In this document: piece after piece, positions 23,231 through 23,618 of the stretch
Position numbering within the stretch: the first letter of the stretch is position 1
How the letters are laid out: each line of letters opens with the position of its first letter
NCBI GenBank assembly: GCA_022425185.1
Contig: JAKMFY010000020.1
Location: 1-23,618 of the forward strand
From: Candidatus Poseidoniaceae archaeon
Lineage (GTDB): Archaea; Thermoplasmatota; Poseidoniia; Poseidoniales; Poseidoniaceae
Direction: 5' to 3'
DNA length: 23,618 bases
The notes under the pieces: model-generated
Database searches by the model: none
The model's input: the letters and a program-made list of their open reading frames with translations, nothing else
Told to the model about the DNA's origin: nothing
Position numbers and translations under genes: made by a program

Positions 23231-23296
23231 GGGACTTGCTTGTGTCGAGGGGCTTTCAAAGATTGTGCTTTTTTGCAGTTCATTGATGAATCACCG

Positions 23297-23618
23297 ATGC
23301 TTCGGACGTACGTGGTCGAACCATGGTTGGTAGAAGCGATGCGTTCTTACAACGCGGAATCGCATTCTATGAGGCATTCCTATGCAGCACAGTTGCACCT
23401 AACCGGTCCCTTATTCCGAGACCTTGTCCTATGGGCACTGCAGGCATTACCCGATGAAATCCTCGTCGGATTAGATGTTCATCCTGATCGGAAACACATC
23501 GATGAGGTTCAGAGTGCATTTGAAGGCAGTGAACATGTCTCAAATCTCTTTGGTGGACATGGGCTTGTCATCAAAGAAGCACATGTTGTCAATCGAGGCG
23601 ATTCATATTCAGTACACC
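23297..23618 (+). CDS. N-terminal fragment of an unrecognised protein (3' truncated)
   Basis: From ATG 23297 the frame stays open to the window end, giving 107 codons. It begins MLRTYVVEPWLVEAMRSYN, continues HSYAAQLHLTGPLFRDLVLW, ALQALPDEILVGLDVHPDRK and ends near VVNRGDSYSVH. It looks soluble and mixed alpha/beta, with several His residues (HSMRHSY, LDVHPD, GGHG). I cannot name a family. Both other forward frames close within the fragment. A later in-frame Met at residue 15 (23339) is a possible start. It runs divergently from the acidic-protein gene, with 66 bases between the two starts. Confidence 0.55.
   Translation, partial: MLRTYVVEPWLVEAMRSYNAESHSMRHSYAAQLHLTGPLFRDLVLWALQALPDEILVGLDVHPDRKHIDEVQSAFEGSEHVSNLFGGHGLVIKEAHVVNRGDSYSVH

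Noticed and set aside
1..23618. tRNA, rRNA, CRISPR, insertion sequence or prophage
   Set aside because: No T-loop-like or rRNA-like sequence, spaced repeats, transposase or terminal inverted repeats were seen when reading both strands by eye.

Overview
The window looks like a piece of a streamlined, moderately AT-rich archaeal genome, most likely a marine planktonic euryarchaeon of the Marine Group II (Poseidoniales) or Group III type. This is inferred from gene content, because there is no rRNA to prove it. The supports are an archaeal-type wybutosine enzyme (Taw2/TYW2 family) and stand-alone Lrp/AsnC ligand-binding (RAM) proteins. Very large exported proteins have a signal peptide, Ig/PKD-like domains and one C-terminal membrane anchor. 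Further supports are a phytoene synthase, a membrane-tethered S15-type peptidase, and a bacterial-type uvrC. Genes are packed extremely tightly: four convergent pairs abut or overlap at their stops, and no gap exceeds about 100 bases. I saw no rRNA, tRNA, insertion sequence, CRISPR array or prophage.

Layout. 1-2014 (+): the C-terminal end of a membrane protein, then crtB (phytoene synthase) and a dolichol-phosphate-hexose-synthase-like GT2 glycosyltransferase. 2108-6889 (-): a 1593-residue surface protein with a parallel beta-helix, PKD/Ig-like repeats and a membrane anchor. 6992-7468 (+): two tandem RAM-only proteins. 7469 to about 9772/9829 (-): a winged-helix STAND/NB-ARC-like ATPase with an all-helical C-terminal half. 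9756/9771-11498 (+): uvrC, whose start lies on top of the ATPase start. 11495-14545 (-): a 1016-residue exported membrane-anchored protein of unknown role. 14591/14609-15721 (+): taw2.

15673-18777 (-) is an operon read in the order GDP-fucose-synthase-like reductase, ColD-type sugar 3-dehydratase, exported membrane-anchored cyclophilin. 18866-22501 (+) is a divergent operon of two unlike GT-A glycosyltransferases and a membrane-tethered Xaa-Pro dipeptidyl-peptidase/CocE-type hydrolase. 22502-23230 (-) is a very acidic soluble protein with an aromatic C-terminal motif. 23297-end (+) is the start of an unrecognised gene.

The most interesting part is 15673-22501. The dehydratase has His where ordinary DegT/DnrJ aminotransferases have the PLP-binding Lys, the hallmark of ColD. 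It is translationally coupled to a GDP-fucose-synthase homologue, the same pairing as colD-colC in bacterial GDP-colitose synthesis. Next to the divergently transcribed glycosyltransferases this suggests that the archaeon puts a 3,6-dideoxyhexose on a surface glycan or glycoprotein. The reductase appears to lack the catalytic Cys used for C-5 epimerisation in GDP-fucose synthase, so the sugar may not be colitose itself.
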